Shown here piece after piece: positions 34,949 through 43,272 of a DNA stretch of 64,000 nucleotides. The first letter of the stretch is position 1; each line of letters starts with the position of its first letter. The translations under genes were made by a program, and so were the position numbers. Origin of the DNA: Planctomycetaceae bacterium (lineage in GTDB: Bacteria > Planctomycetota > Planctomycetia > Planctomycetales > Planctomycetaceae); assembly GCA_021732845.1 (NCBI GenBank), contig JAKFUF010000011.1:62001-126000 (forward strand), written 5' to 3'. A model generated the notes under the pieces. That model saw only the letters and a program-made list of their open reading frames with translations. It was not told the DNA's origin and made no database searches.

Positions 34949-37165
34949 TCAGTTTGCGGCGGCAGGGAGCGACTGCAGCACCAGATGGGTCACCACGATG
35001 CGAATCGCATCGTACGGGACCTCTTCGTTTAAAGCCGAAAAGATCGGCTTGAGGTGGGTCAGCCCCTGCTCTTTGGCAGCCACGGCGATTCGTTCATAGG
35101 TCGCTTCACTGACCCAGCGGCTGATGCTTTTCGGGCGGTCGACAGTGATCCAATCACACAGGTATTGGACGGTGGTGCTCCGCGCCCGGCCGGTTTGCCG
35201 CATCACTTCGGCCAGATTCGCCCCTGAACGGAAGAGATCCATCGCCTGCACCGAGTTGGTGGAGATTTTGGGGGGAGCCACCGGAGGGGTGATTGGCGGA
35301 CGCGTATCAACGACATCCTGCGTCAATCCCTGGGTCCCGCAGTGCGCGGCGATGGCGTCGATAAAAGCGCGCCCGAAATCTTTGAGCTTCGCTTCGCCGA
35401 CTCCATACAACGTGTGCATCCGCTCTGGAGTTGACGGCCGGAATCGGGCCAGGTCACGCAACGTGGCATCGCTGAACACGATATAAGGTGGCACGCCCCG
35501 TTCGGTGGCCAGCGTCTTCCGCAATTCCTTCAGCACATCGAACAACGGACGGTCGACCCCCTCCCACGAACTCGTGTCCATCCGGGCGGGCCGAGCCGTG
35601 CCCGAGTCGGCCCCGGGTGTCTTCAGCAGGGTGACCGTTTTCTGATCCTTCATGATCTCCCAGCCGAACGGCGTGAGCTTCAGCACTGGGCGGTCGTTGC
35701 TGGCCTGCCGCAGCGCCTCGAAGCTCAACAATTGCAGGATCCAGTCCCGCAATTCGCTCTTCGCATGCTCCTTCAAGAGGCCGTAGGTGGTCAGGTTCTC
35801 GTGGCCCCATTGCCGAACACTGGCCGTGTCGCTTCCCCGCAGCACGTCGATCACGTGGTTCATTCCGAACCTCTCCTGCACGCGAAAGACGCAGGACAGG
35901 ATTTTCTTGGCAATGAGGTTGCCCTCCGCCACGGGTTCGGCCATTCCCAGACACAAGTCGCACGCGCCGCAGTTTTCATGCGGATACCGCTGCCCGAAGT
36001 ATTCGACGAGCGCCTTGTGCCGGCAGACAACCGGCCGGCAATACCGCTCCATGTCGGACAGGTGCCGCAGCGCCGCGCGCGTGAACTCGGGATCGACCGG
36101 GACATTGGCCTCGTCGACCGACTTCTCCATGATGGACCGCCAGGTCATCACGTCGGCCATGGAGAACAGCAGCACGCACTCCGCCTCCAACCCGTCTCTT
36201 CCCGCGCGGCCGGTCTCCTGTTGATAATGTTCAATCGACTTGGGCAGCCCGGTATGCAGCACATAGCGGATGTTGGACCGGTCGATCCCCATGCCAAACG
36301 CGACGGTGGCCACGATGACATCGCAGGATTCCTGGATGAAGGCATCCTGGGCCGATTTGCGGGTCTGGGGATCAAGCCCGGCGTGATAGGGCAGCGCCGA
36401 GATGCCGCTTTTCTGCAGCATGCCGGCGATCGCATCGACATCCTTTTTGCGGATGCAGTAAATGATTCCCGCTTCGCCCTTGTGCCGCTGAACACATTCC
36501 ATTACCTGCACCGGCAGGCTCTGCCGCGGCAAAATGGAATAGGACAGGTTGGGACGATCGAAATCGCCAACGAGAACCTCGGGAGCCCGCAGTCCCAGTT
36601 GTTCAATGATGTCGGCCCGTACCTGTTCGGTCGCCGTCGCCGTGAAGGCATGCACCGAGGCTTGCGGAAACAGTTCCTTCAACTGGTTGAGCTGCCGGTA
36701 TTCCGGACGGAAATCATGCCCCCAGTGGCTGATGCAGTGGGCCTCGTCGATGGCGAACGTCCTCACATCCATCTGCCGCAGCAGCGCGCGAAACCCAGCC
36801 GTGGCCATCCGCTCAGGCGAGGCGAAGACCAGCCGCACCTCATTGCGCAAAATCGCCTGCTCGGCTTCGCGAATCTCAACCTGCGGCAGCGCGCTGTTGA
36901 GCTGCACGGCCGGAATCCCGTTCGACCGCAGCGAATCGACCTGGTCCTTCATCAAGGCAATGAGCGGAGAAATGACGACCGTGGTTGCCTGCTTCAAAAC
37001 AGCGGGTGCCTGATAGCACAGCGATTTGCCACCGCCGGTGGGCAGCACCAGCAGGGAATCGCGGTGGTCGAGCACCGCCTGAATGGCCGCCTCCTGCATC
37101 GGCCGCAAGGAGGAGAATCCCCAGTGACGGGAGATAACGTCGAGCAGTGAGTTTGGCGTGGTCAT
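34949..37165 (-). CDS. recQ: ATP-dependent DNA helicase RecQ
   Basis: A 738-residue superfamily 2 helicase. Motifs: FRPMQ-like LRPMQEAAIQAV, Walker A LPTGGGKSLCYQ, AIDEAHCISHWGHDFRPEY, FTATATEQVRADI, then YCIRKKDVDAIAGML, FGMGIDRSNIRYVLH and QQETGRAGRDG. The RecQ zinc site follows (CGACDLC), then a winged-helix region, an HRDC domain (about 530-615, FDVLKELRKTLATERGVPPY) and a C-terminal helix-turn-helix (GANLAEVMRQTGRARSTTVQ). It unwinds 3'-5' in recombination and replication-fork repair. Longer than E. coli RecQ because of the C-terminal HTH, which is usual in this phylum and Bacteroidetes. Confidence 0.95.
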   Translation of the reverse strand: MTTPNSLLDVISRHWGFSSLRPMQEAAIQAVLDHRDSLLVLPTGGGKSLCYQAPAVLKQATTVVISPLIALMKDQVDSLRSNGIPAVQLNSALPQVEIREAEQAILRNEVRLVFASPERMATAGFRALLRQMDVRTFAIDEAHCISHWGHDFRPEYRQLNQLKELFPQASVHAFTATATEQVRADIIEQLGLRAPEVLVGDFDRPNLSYSILPRQSLPVQVMECVQRHKGEAGIIYCIRKKDVDAIAGMLQKSGISALPYHAGLDPQTRKSAQDAFIQESCDVIVATVAFGMGIDRSNIRYVLHTGLPKSIEHYQQETGRAGRDGLEAECVLLFSMADVMTWRSIMEKSVDEANVPVDPEFTRAALRHLSDMERYCRPVVCRHKALVEYFGQRYPHENCGACDLCLGMAEPVAEGNLIAKKILSCVFRVQERFGMNHVIDVLRGSDTASVRQWGHENLTTYGLLKEHAKSELRDWILQLLSFEALRQASNDRPVLKLTPFGWEIMKDQKTVTLLKTPGADSGTARPARMDTSSWEGVDRPLFDVLKELRKTLATERGVPPYIVFSDATLRDLARFRPSTPERMHTLYGVGEAKLKDFGRAFIDAIAAHCGTQGLTQDVVDTRPPITPPVAPPKISTNSVQAMDLFRSGANLAEVMRQTGRARSTTVQYLCDWITVDRPKSISRWVSEATYERIAVAAKEQGLTHLKPIFSALNEEVPYDAIRIVVTHLVLQSLPAAAN

Positions 37166-37403
37166 GATGCAGCCTGGCAGGGTTCAAATGTACATACTGC
37201 CATACTGCATGTGGGGGCGTCAATCGATCGACGGGGGAAGTGGGGGAGGCACGGGACGGCTTGGTTGCCAATCCAAGCATCGCCGATCGACCACTTGCAA
37301 CCCGACGCGTCAGTTTTAAAGCCGCGCGCTTTCGACACGCTCCTCCACGAACGACTGCGGCGAGCGGGGCGTTCGTCGTGCAGTGTCGTTGCTGGAGGCA
37401 GCC

Positions 37404-38048
37404 TCAATTGGCGAACAGGCCCTGCTCGCGGGCGAAATGCGCCAACTCGACGCGGTCGTGAATGTCCAACCGCTGCATGATGCGGTACTTGTGGCTGTCA
37501 ATCGTTTTGGCTGACAGATGCATCAGCTTGGCGACTTCCTTGACACTTGTGCCCCGGGCCAGATGCCGCAGAACCTCAAGCTGACGTTCGCTGAGATCGG
37601 ACATCGGATTGGACACACGCAGCCGCAGGTTGCCATGGGGGTCGGTGATCAGACGCTCGGCGATCGACGCCGAATAACGCTTGTCGCCCGCGGCAATGCC
37701 CAGAATGGCGCTGATCAAAAAATCGAAGGGCTCGGTTTTCAGCAAATAGCCATCCACGGGAACCCGCACGGCATGTTCAAGCATCGCATCCGTGCAGTGC
37801 GCGGAGAGCAGGACGATGCGCGGGACGACCACGCCCATCCGCACATCCCTGGCAAATTCAAACACATTGTCATGGGGAAGATTCACATCGGCAAGGATCA
37901 TGTCCGGCCGCGTCGAATTCACCAACCGCTCGCCATCCGTGAGGTTTGTCGCCACTCCCGCCACGGTGAAACCATTCACCGAACTGAGCCCCAAAGCCAA
38001 TGCTTCGCCAAAGATGCGATGATCGTCAATGATGAGAATGCGCACCAT
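37404..38048 (-). CDS. NarL/FixJ-family response regulator
   Basis: A 214-residue protein when started at ATG 38048, which is directly before the receiver strand MVRILIIDDH; an upstream ATG at 38096 would overlap the previous gene by 7 bp. Receiver: IDDHRIFGEAL, phosphorylation Asp in MILADVNLP, VLLSAH and YLLKTEPF. The DNA-binding domain is LuxR-type: LSERQLEVLRHLARG, TSVKEVAKLMHLSAKTIDSH, KYRIMQRLDIHDRVEL. It probably shares an operon with the small upstream gene at 38090-38344; no full histidine kinase is adjacent, so it may be an orphan. Target genes are unknown. Confidence 0.88.
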   Translation of the reverse strand: MVRILIIDDHRIFGEALALGLSSVNGFTVAGVATNLTDGERLVNSTRPDMILADVNLPHDNVFEFARDVRMGVVVPRIVLLSAHCTDAMLEHAVRVPVDGYLLKTEPFDFLISAILGIAAGDKRYSASIAERLITDPHGNLRLRVSNPMSDLSERQLEVLRHLARGTSVKEVAKLMHLSAKTIDSHKYRIMQRLDIHDRVELAHFAREQGLFAN

Positions 38049-38089
38049 GGCACCAGACCGTGAAAGGGTGTCGGATTCTTGTGGTTCGT

Positions 38090-38344
38090 TCAGCATGAGG
38101 CGGTGTACGACGACCGCTCCACCTTGGGAAGGGATGGACTCAGGCCCTGCAACTCTCGAATCGCCTCGCGCATTTCATCCAGAATCAGGTCAATGTCCGA
38201 AGCTGTGACGACGACTTCGCGAGCTTTCAATTCCTCCTGCAACAAATACCAGCGGCAATTCAGCGCCCCCATCAGGCTGCCCAGATCATGCACCCGTTGT
38301 CGGAGATCCGGCGAAAGGGCCGGCGCGGGAAGGTGGGGGGGCAA
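38090..38344 (-). CDS. Small helical protein upstream of response regulator
   Basis: An 84-residue ORF with a TTG start behind GGAG. Its helical segments LRQRVHDLGSLMGALNCRW and IDLILDEMREAIRELQGL resemble a dimerisation/phosphotransfer helix pair of a histidine kinase, with His in VHDLGSLMG, but there is no ATPase domain. It overlaps or nearly touches the response-regulator gene, which makes cotranscription likely. It might be a phosphotransfer or connector protein, but this is a guess from length and helix pattern. No close family is known to me. Confidence 0.5.
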   Translation of the reverse strand: MPPHLPAPALSPDLRQRVHDLGSLMGALNCRWYLLQEELKAREVVVTASDIDLILDEMREAIRELQGLSPSLPKVERSSYTASC

Positions 38345-38428
38345 ATTGACTCCATCCGTAAGAAAAAGGCCTGCAAGAGCGATATCGGACGATATCTTAG
38401 CATCGACGATTGTTAAAGTTCTCGATCA

Positions 38429-38857
38429 ATGTCAATTCGACGGAATCGCGCACGACTCGGGTTTTTACTAATGCTGGCACCGGCGTGTTTGGTTTTCGAG
38501 ACCCTGGCAAGGCGGTTCGAAGCCGCGCTCAAGCGAGAATTCGCCACAAGCTCCATCGCAGTTCGCCCTTGCCGCCGCGTTCAGGATCTCTTTGAGCAGT
38601 TGCAGCCGCGGCCTGGAAGCATCGTGATTTTCGATTGGCAGGGCACGGCCGACGCCCTCACCGTCGTCGCCCGCCTCGCTGAGGAGCGCCTCGCCGGTGG
38701 AATCATCGTTCTGGTCCCTCCCGAAAGTGACGCTGAACTTGCGCTGAGGGAGGTCGGTGCCACCAACGTCTTTCCCGCAACCGTTGCGCCGGCCCAACTT
38801 GCCCGCCAGTGTCAGCAGTGGCTCGACAGCACGCGTCACAATCAGCCGAGGCGCTGA
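38429..38857 (+). CDS. Receiver-like protein without a clear phosphorylation site
   Basis: A 142-residue protein (second ATG at 38471). It shows alternating strands and helices like a response-regulator receiver or flavodoxin-type fold: CLVFETLARRFEAALKREF, GSIVIFDWQGTADALTVVAR, GGIIVLVPPESDAELALREV, ATNVFPATVAPAQLARQC. The typical Asp pair and Lys of receivers are not obvious; DWQG is the only Asp near the expected place. It is divergent from the small helical protein and response regulator. Its role is unknown; a pseudo-receiver is the best reading. Confidence 0.5.
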   Translation: MSIRRNRARLGFLLMLAPACLVFETLARRFEAALKREFATSSIAVRPCRRVQDLFEQLQPRPGSIVIFDWQGTADALTVVARLAEERLAGGIIVLVPPESDAELALREVGATNVFPATVAPAQLARQCQQWLDSTRHNQPRR

Positions 38858-38879
38858 AGGTCTGCCGTCAGGTTGTGAG

Positions 38880-41850
38880 TTTGTGGCTCCCCGCTGAGTT
38901 CAGGGCCTGTCGGTTGAATCGGTCGTTGCCATCGCCGGACCGCCGAGCCTCTCGCAGAGCGAGAGGCAACACAAAGTCGCCGAGTCACTCCGTGACTCGC
39001 AGCGTGGCCTCTTCGACGGCTTGCCCTCCAATGCGAGCGGCAGGGCGCAAGCTCTCTGGTGAGTCTCACAGTCGCCCAGTCACTCCGGCCGGCTTCGAGT
39101 CACGGAGTGACTCGCCTACTTTGTGACTCACGGCCGCCGCAACCAGTCCTTGCCACGCCTGTGATGGTCGCCGCCCCACTGAGTTCATCTCGGTGGGGTT
39201 GCGGTCGCACAACCGGCACGGGGTACCCTGAAAGTAGCGGCTGGGCGCAAGCCCTCCGGTGAACCACAAAGTGCGAAACTGATCACCGGACGGCTCGCGC
39301 CGTGCCGCTATCAAGACGGCGTAAACCAGACCACGCCCGCGTCCTTTCGCGGAAGCGAGAGGCAACACAAAGTCGCCCAGTCACTCCGTGACTCGCAGCG
39401 GGGCTTTCTCGACGGCTTGCCCTCCAACGCGCGCGGCAGGGCACAAGCTCTCCGGTGAGTCTCAAAGTCGCCCAGTCACTCCGGCCGGGTTCGAGTCACG
39501 GAGTGACTCGCCTACGGTGTGACTCACGACCGCCGCAACCAGTCCTGGCCACGCCTGTGTCCTCCACGACCCCACCGAGTTCATCTCGGTGGTGAACGGG
39601 CCTGTGCACTACGCCGCGTGCGCCGGCGATTGACGTAGTGCAGAGGCCCGAATCCACTGAGGCAAGCTCAGTGTTGCGGTGTCGCACAACCGGCACGGGG
39701 CCGCGGGGCACCCTGAAAGTAGCGGCTGGGCGCAAGCCCTCCGGTGAACCACAAAGTGCGAAACCGATCACCGGACGGCTCGCGCCGTTCCGCTATCAAG
39801 ACGGTGTAAACCGGACCACGCCCGCGGTCTCTCGCGGAGCGAGAGGCAACACACAGTCGCCCAGTCACTCCGTGACTCGCATCGGGGCTTTCTCGACGGC
39901 TTGCCCTCCAACGCGCGCGGCAGGGCACAAGCTCTCCGGTGAGTCTCACAGTCGCCCAGTCACTCCGGCCGGGTTCGAGTCACGGAGTGACTCGGCTACG
40001 GTGTGACTCACGGCCGCCGCAACCAGTCCTTGCCACGCCTGTGTCCTCCACGACCCCACCGAGTTCATCTCGGTGGTGAACGAGCCTGTGCACTACGCCG
40101 CGCGCCGGCGATTGACGTAGTGCAGAGGCCCGAATCCACTGAGGCAAGCTCAGTGGGGTTGCGGTGTCGCACAACCGGCACGGGGCCGCGGGGCACCCTG
40201 AAAGTAGCGGCTGGGCGCAAGCCCAGCCTTTTGAAGGTGTGAAAACAACGGGAAACTCCGGGCTTTCTGAAGAGTCCGGCCACCTGGATCCAGCGTCGAA
40301 AGACGCCAAAGTCCCGAATTCTCGGTGTTTTTCACGACAATGCACCTTCAAAAGGTTGGGCGCAAGCCCTCCGGTGAACCACAAAGTGCGAAACCGATCA
40401 CCGGACGGCTCGCGCCGTGCCGCTATCAAGACGGCGTAAACCAGACCATGCCCGCGTCCTTTCGCGGAAGCGAGAGGCAACACAAAGTCGCCCAGTCACT
40501 CCGTGACTCGCATCGGGGCTTTCTCGACGGCTTGCCCTCCAATGCGAGCGGCAGGGCGCAAGCTCTCTGGTGAGTCTCAAAGTCGCCCAGTCACTCCGGC
40601 CGGGTTCGAGTCACGGAGTGACTCGGCTACGGTGTGACTCACGACCGCCGCAACCAGTCCTGGCCACGCCTGTGATGGTCGCCGCCCCACCGAGTTCATC
40701 TCGGTGGATTCGGGCCTGTGCACTACGCCGCACGCCACCGTTCTGCGTAGTGCAGAGGCCCGAATCCACTGAGGCAAGCTCAGTGGGGTTGCGGTCGCAC
40801 AACCGGCACGGGGCCGCGGGGTACCCTGAAAGTAGCGGCTGGGCGCAAGCCCTCCGGTGAGCCACAAACTGCGAAACCGATCACCGGACGGCTCGCGCCG
40901 TGCCGCTATCAAGACGGCGTAAACCGGACCACGCCCGCGGTCTCTCGCGGAGCGAAAGGCGACACAAAGTTGCCGAGTCACTCCGTGACTCGCATCGGGG
41001 CTTTCTCGACGGCTTGCCCTCCAACGCGAGCGGCAGGGCACAAGCTCTCCGGTGAGTCTCACAGTCGCCCAGTCACTCCGGCCGGGTTCGAGTCACGGAG
41101 TGACTCGGCTACGGTGTGACTCACGGCCGCCGCAACCAGTCCTTGCCACGCCTGTGATGGTCGCCGCCCCACCGAGTTCATCTCGGTGGATTCGGGCCTG
41201 TGCACTACGCCGCACGCCACCGTTCTGCGTAGTGCAGAGGCCCGAATCCACTGAGGCAAGCTCAGTGGGGTTGCGGTCGCACAACCGGCACGGGGTACCC
41301 TGAAAGTAGCGGCTGGGCGCAAGCCCTCCGGTGAGCCACAAACTGCGAAACCGATCACCGGACGGCTCGCGCCGTGCCGCTATCAAGACGGCGTAAACCA
41401 GACCATGCCCGCGTCCTTTCGCGGAAGCGAGAGGCAACACAAAGTCGCCCAGTCACTCCGTGACTCGCATCGGGGCTTTCTCGACGGCTTGCCCTCCAAC
41501 GCGCGCGGCAGGGCACAAGCTCTCCGGTGAGTCTCAAAGTCGCCCAGTCACTCCGGCCGGGTTCGAGTCACGGAGTGACTCGCCTACTTTGTGACTCACG
41601 GCCGCCGCAACCGGCACGGGGCCGCGGGGGCCTCGCCCCTCCCGCCACGTCGCCCTGTGGGTCGGCACCATGAAATCCCCGATGCCGGCAACTTGTGTGT
41701 AACAACGAGGGCGCAAGCCCTCCGGTGAGCCACAAACTGCGAAACCGATCACCGGGCGGCTCGCGCCGTTCCGCTATCAAGACGGCGTAAACCAGACAAT
41801 GCCCGCGGTCTCTCGCGGAGCGAAAGGCGACTCTACGTCGTCCTTCACGA
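38880..41850. repeat. Tandem array of about six hairpin-rich units (393-631 bp each)
   Basis: The anchor GAGAGGCAACACAAAGTCG, with variants, recurs at 38961, 39357, 39841, 40472, 40954, 41429 and a degenerate copy at 41822. Each unit carries a set of perfect inverted repeats: GAGTCAC-TCC-GTGACTC, GAGTCAC-GGA-GTGACTC, CACCGAG-TTCAT-CTCGGTG, CCACTGAG-GCAAG-CTCAGTGG and CTCTCGC-GGA-GCGAGAG, and in some units TGCACTACG/CGTAGTGCA. Many 60-160-codon ORFs run through it on both strands but they are the repeats translated. No gene is visible. It is not CRISPR: the units are long and lack unique spacers. Confidence 0.85.
40225..40356. mobile_element. 132-bp insertion with terminal inverted repeats and 13-bp target duplication
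   Basis: AGCCTTTTGAAGGTG and CACCTTCAAAAGGTT are inverted repeats (14 of 15). The 13-mer TGGGCGCAAGCCC stands on both sides (40212-40224 and 40357-40369), and the other array units carry it once. It explains why one unit is longer. Confidence 0.75.
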
Positions 41851-41979
41851 CCCCACCGAGTTCACCTCGGTGGTTGCCGGGCTTTTGCACCACGTAGGTC
41901 TTCGGTCGTGCCGTGGAAACAGAACTTGTCGCCATCTGACAAAAAACGCAGGTTGACGAAGTGAAGGCCAGAGACTGTC

Positions 41980-42006
41980 GGTGCTCTACCACTGAGCTAC
42001 GGCGCG
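41980..42006 (-). other. tRNA 5'-half-like fragment
   Basis: Read on the minus strand, GCGCCGTAGCTCAGTGGTAG plus AGCACC is a typical acceptor and D arm, but the following sequence has no anticodon arm or T arm. It lies downstream, on that strand, of the tRNA 3'-half at 42019-42064. Confidence 0.6.
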
Positions 42007-42018
42007 GCAAAGAAACGA

Positions 42019-42064
42019 TGGCACCGGTGGGAATCGAACCCACGACCTCCCCATTATGAGTGGA
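42019..42064 (-). other. tRNA 3'-half-like fragment (CAT anticodon loop)
   Basis: On the minus strand it reads CCACTCATAATGG, then a T arm GTGGGTTCGATTCCCAC and acceptor end CGGTGCCA. The loop CTCATAA would give anticodon CAT (Met or Ile2). No D arm lies upstream on that strand. It is probably a remnant, perhaps from a past integration at a tRNA-Met gene. Confidence 0.65.
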
Positions 42065-42292
42065 TGTACTCCAAGCCGGCAGTCAACCCGTGTGTCAAAG
42101 GGCGAGCGCAAATCTCGTCAAAAGCCGCAACGAAGTGTTCGCCAAGATCTCGTGCCTTACGGCACACCGTGACAGGGTGGTGAGGTAATCCTGACAGGCA
42201 GTTGAGGCGTTGGCAAAGACACGAACCGGGAGACCCCGGTTCGCGCGTTCTTCAGCAATGCGTTTGAACGTTCCTACGCCCCAGGGCGACCG

Positions 42293-43207
42293 TCACTTGT
42301 CGGCCTGCTTGAACAGCCCCTGAATTTTCTGATACAGCCGGGTCGTCTGGTATTTGAAGCCGTCCCGGATCGAGCAGACACCCCGGGGAACGGGGGTCAT
42401 GCCGTACTTTCGCACCCCGGCATTGAACGAGTAGACACCGCGCCGTTGGTCGAGGTCGGGAGTGCGGAATGTGATGCTGAACGACACCGAGACTTCCAGG
42501 CCGTTTTGCACCCAGTGCGGATAGGTGACCGGGAAGTGCAGGCCTTTTCCGGATTCGAGATGGATCACCCACTTCTTGTCGCGGTTCTCGTCCGCGAGGA
42601 TCATGTGCCGTGAACGGGTTCCGTAAAACTGTTCCAGATCCCGTTCGGAAACGATCGAACGGTCGCGGCCATCGAACATATGGACGGTTTTGCTGCCGCG
42701 GACCTGCAGCAGGAAGTTGTGTTCGGGGTCCATGTGATAGGGTGTCACCGAACCCGGTGAGGTGATGAAGATGAATGCATGGGGCTTCATCATCCCCGGA
42801 GTGAGCTGTTCGGTCAGCGGCCGGATCTGGTTCAGGCAGGAGTCCAAAAGAGCGCGGTATTCCGGGTCATTTTCCACATACTTGAGTACGAGCCACGACT
42901 GGCACTCTTCGATCCGCTGGATCGTGGCTTCCGGCGACAATCCGTTGCGCGGCGTGAGCGCGGGATCCTGGTTCACTGGCAGGTCACCCCCGTTGTACTC
43001 GATGTGCTTCTCGTTCAGCGAACGGGCCAGTTCCATCAGACGGGGCAGTTGAAAGAGCGGATGATCGCTGAACGCATGTTGGATCAGAAACGGCCGCTGA
43101 CTGTAGTTCTTCAGAAAATCCGCACGGTCATAAGTCAGGAACTCACGGTTGCTGGTGCCGGGCACAATCGGCGACTGCGGCGCGGAGCGTTCAAGCGTGG
43201 CGGACAT
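42293..43207 (-). CDS. Cupin-like/JmjC-type oxygenase-like protein
   Basis: A 304-residue protein. The double-stranded beta-helix core is visible: FIFITSPGSVTPYHMDPEHN with the HxD iron motif (His and Asp about 160), FLLQVRGSKTVHMFDG, and the later His in HFPVTYPHWVQNG with VSFSITFRTP. The N-terminal region (YNGGDLPVNQDPAL, LVLKYVENDPEYRALLD) is typical for cupin_8/JmjC-like proteins of unknown target. Family members are 2-oxoglutarate and Fe(II) dioxygenases that hydroxylate proteins or small molecules. An acyltransferase gene lies upstream in the same orientation, 65 bp away, so they may form an operon. Confidence 0.8.
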   Translation of the reverse strand: MSATLERSAPQSPIVPGTSNREFLTYDRADFLKNYSQRPFLIQHAFSDHPLFQLPRLMELARSLNEKHIEYNGGDLPVNQDPALTPRNGLSPEATIQRIEECQSWLVLKYVENDPEYRALLDSCLNQIRPLTEQLTPGMMKPHAFIFITSPGSVTPYHMDPEHNFLLQVRGSKTVHMFDGRDRSIVSERDLEQFYGTRSRHMILADENRDKKWVIHLESGKGLHFPVTYPHWVQNGLEVSVSFSITFRTPDLDQRRGVYSFNAGVRKYGMTPVPRGVCSIRDGFKYQTTRLYQKIQGLFKQADK

Positions 43208-43272
43208 GGATGGGCTTTCGTGCGGAGAACCGTTGGACGAGGTTGGCTGATGTTAAGGCTTTTGTCAGGTTT

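Noticed and set aside
35732-37150. 472-residue protein on the plus strand
   Set aside because: Antisense shadow of recQ.
38880-41850. CRISPR array
   Set aside because: Units are 393-631 bp long and nearly identical throughout, with no unique spacers and no cas genes.
41777-42043. 88-residue protein
   Set aside because: It runs through the tRNA fragments and array end; the translation is of the spurious kind seen over tRNA genes.
42019-42064. A complete tRNA-Met gene
   Set aside because: Only the anticodon loop, T arm and acceptor end are present; no D arm lies at the right place.
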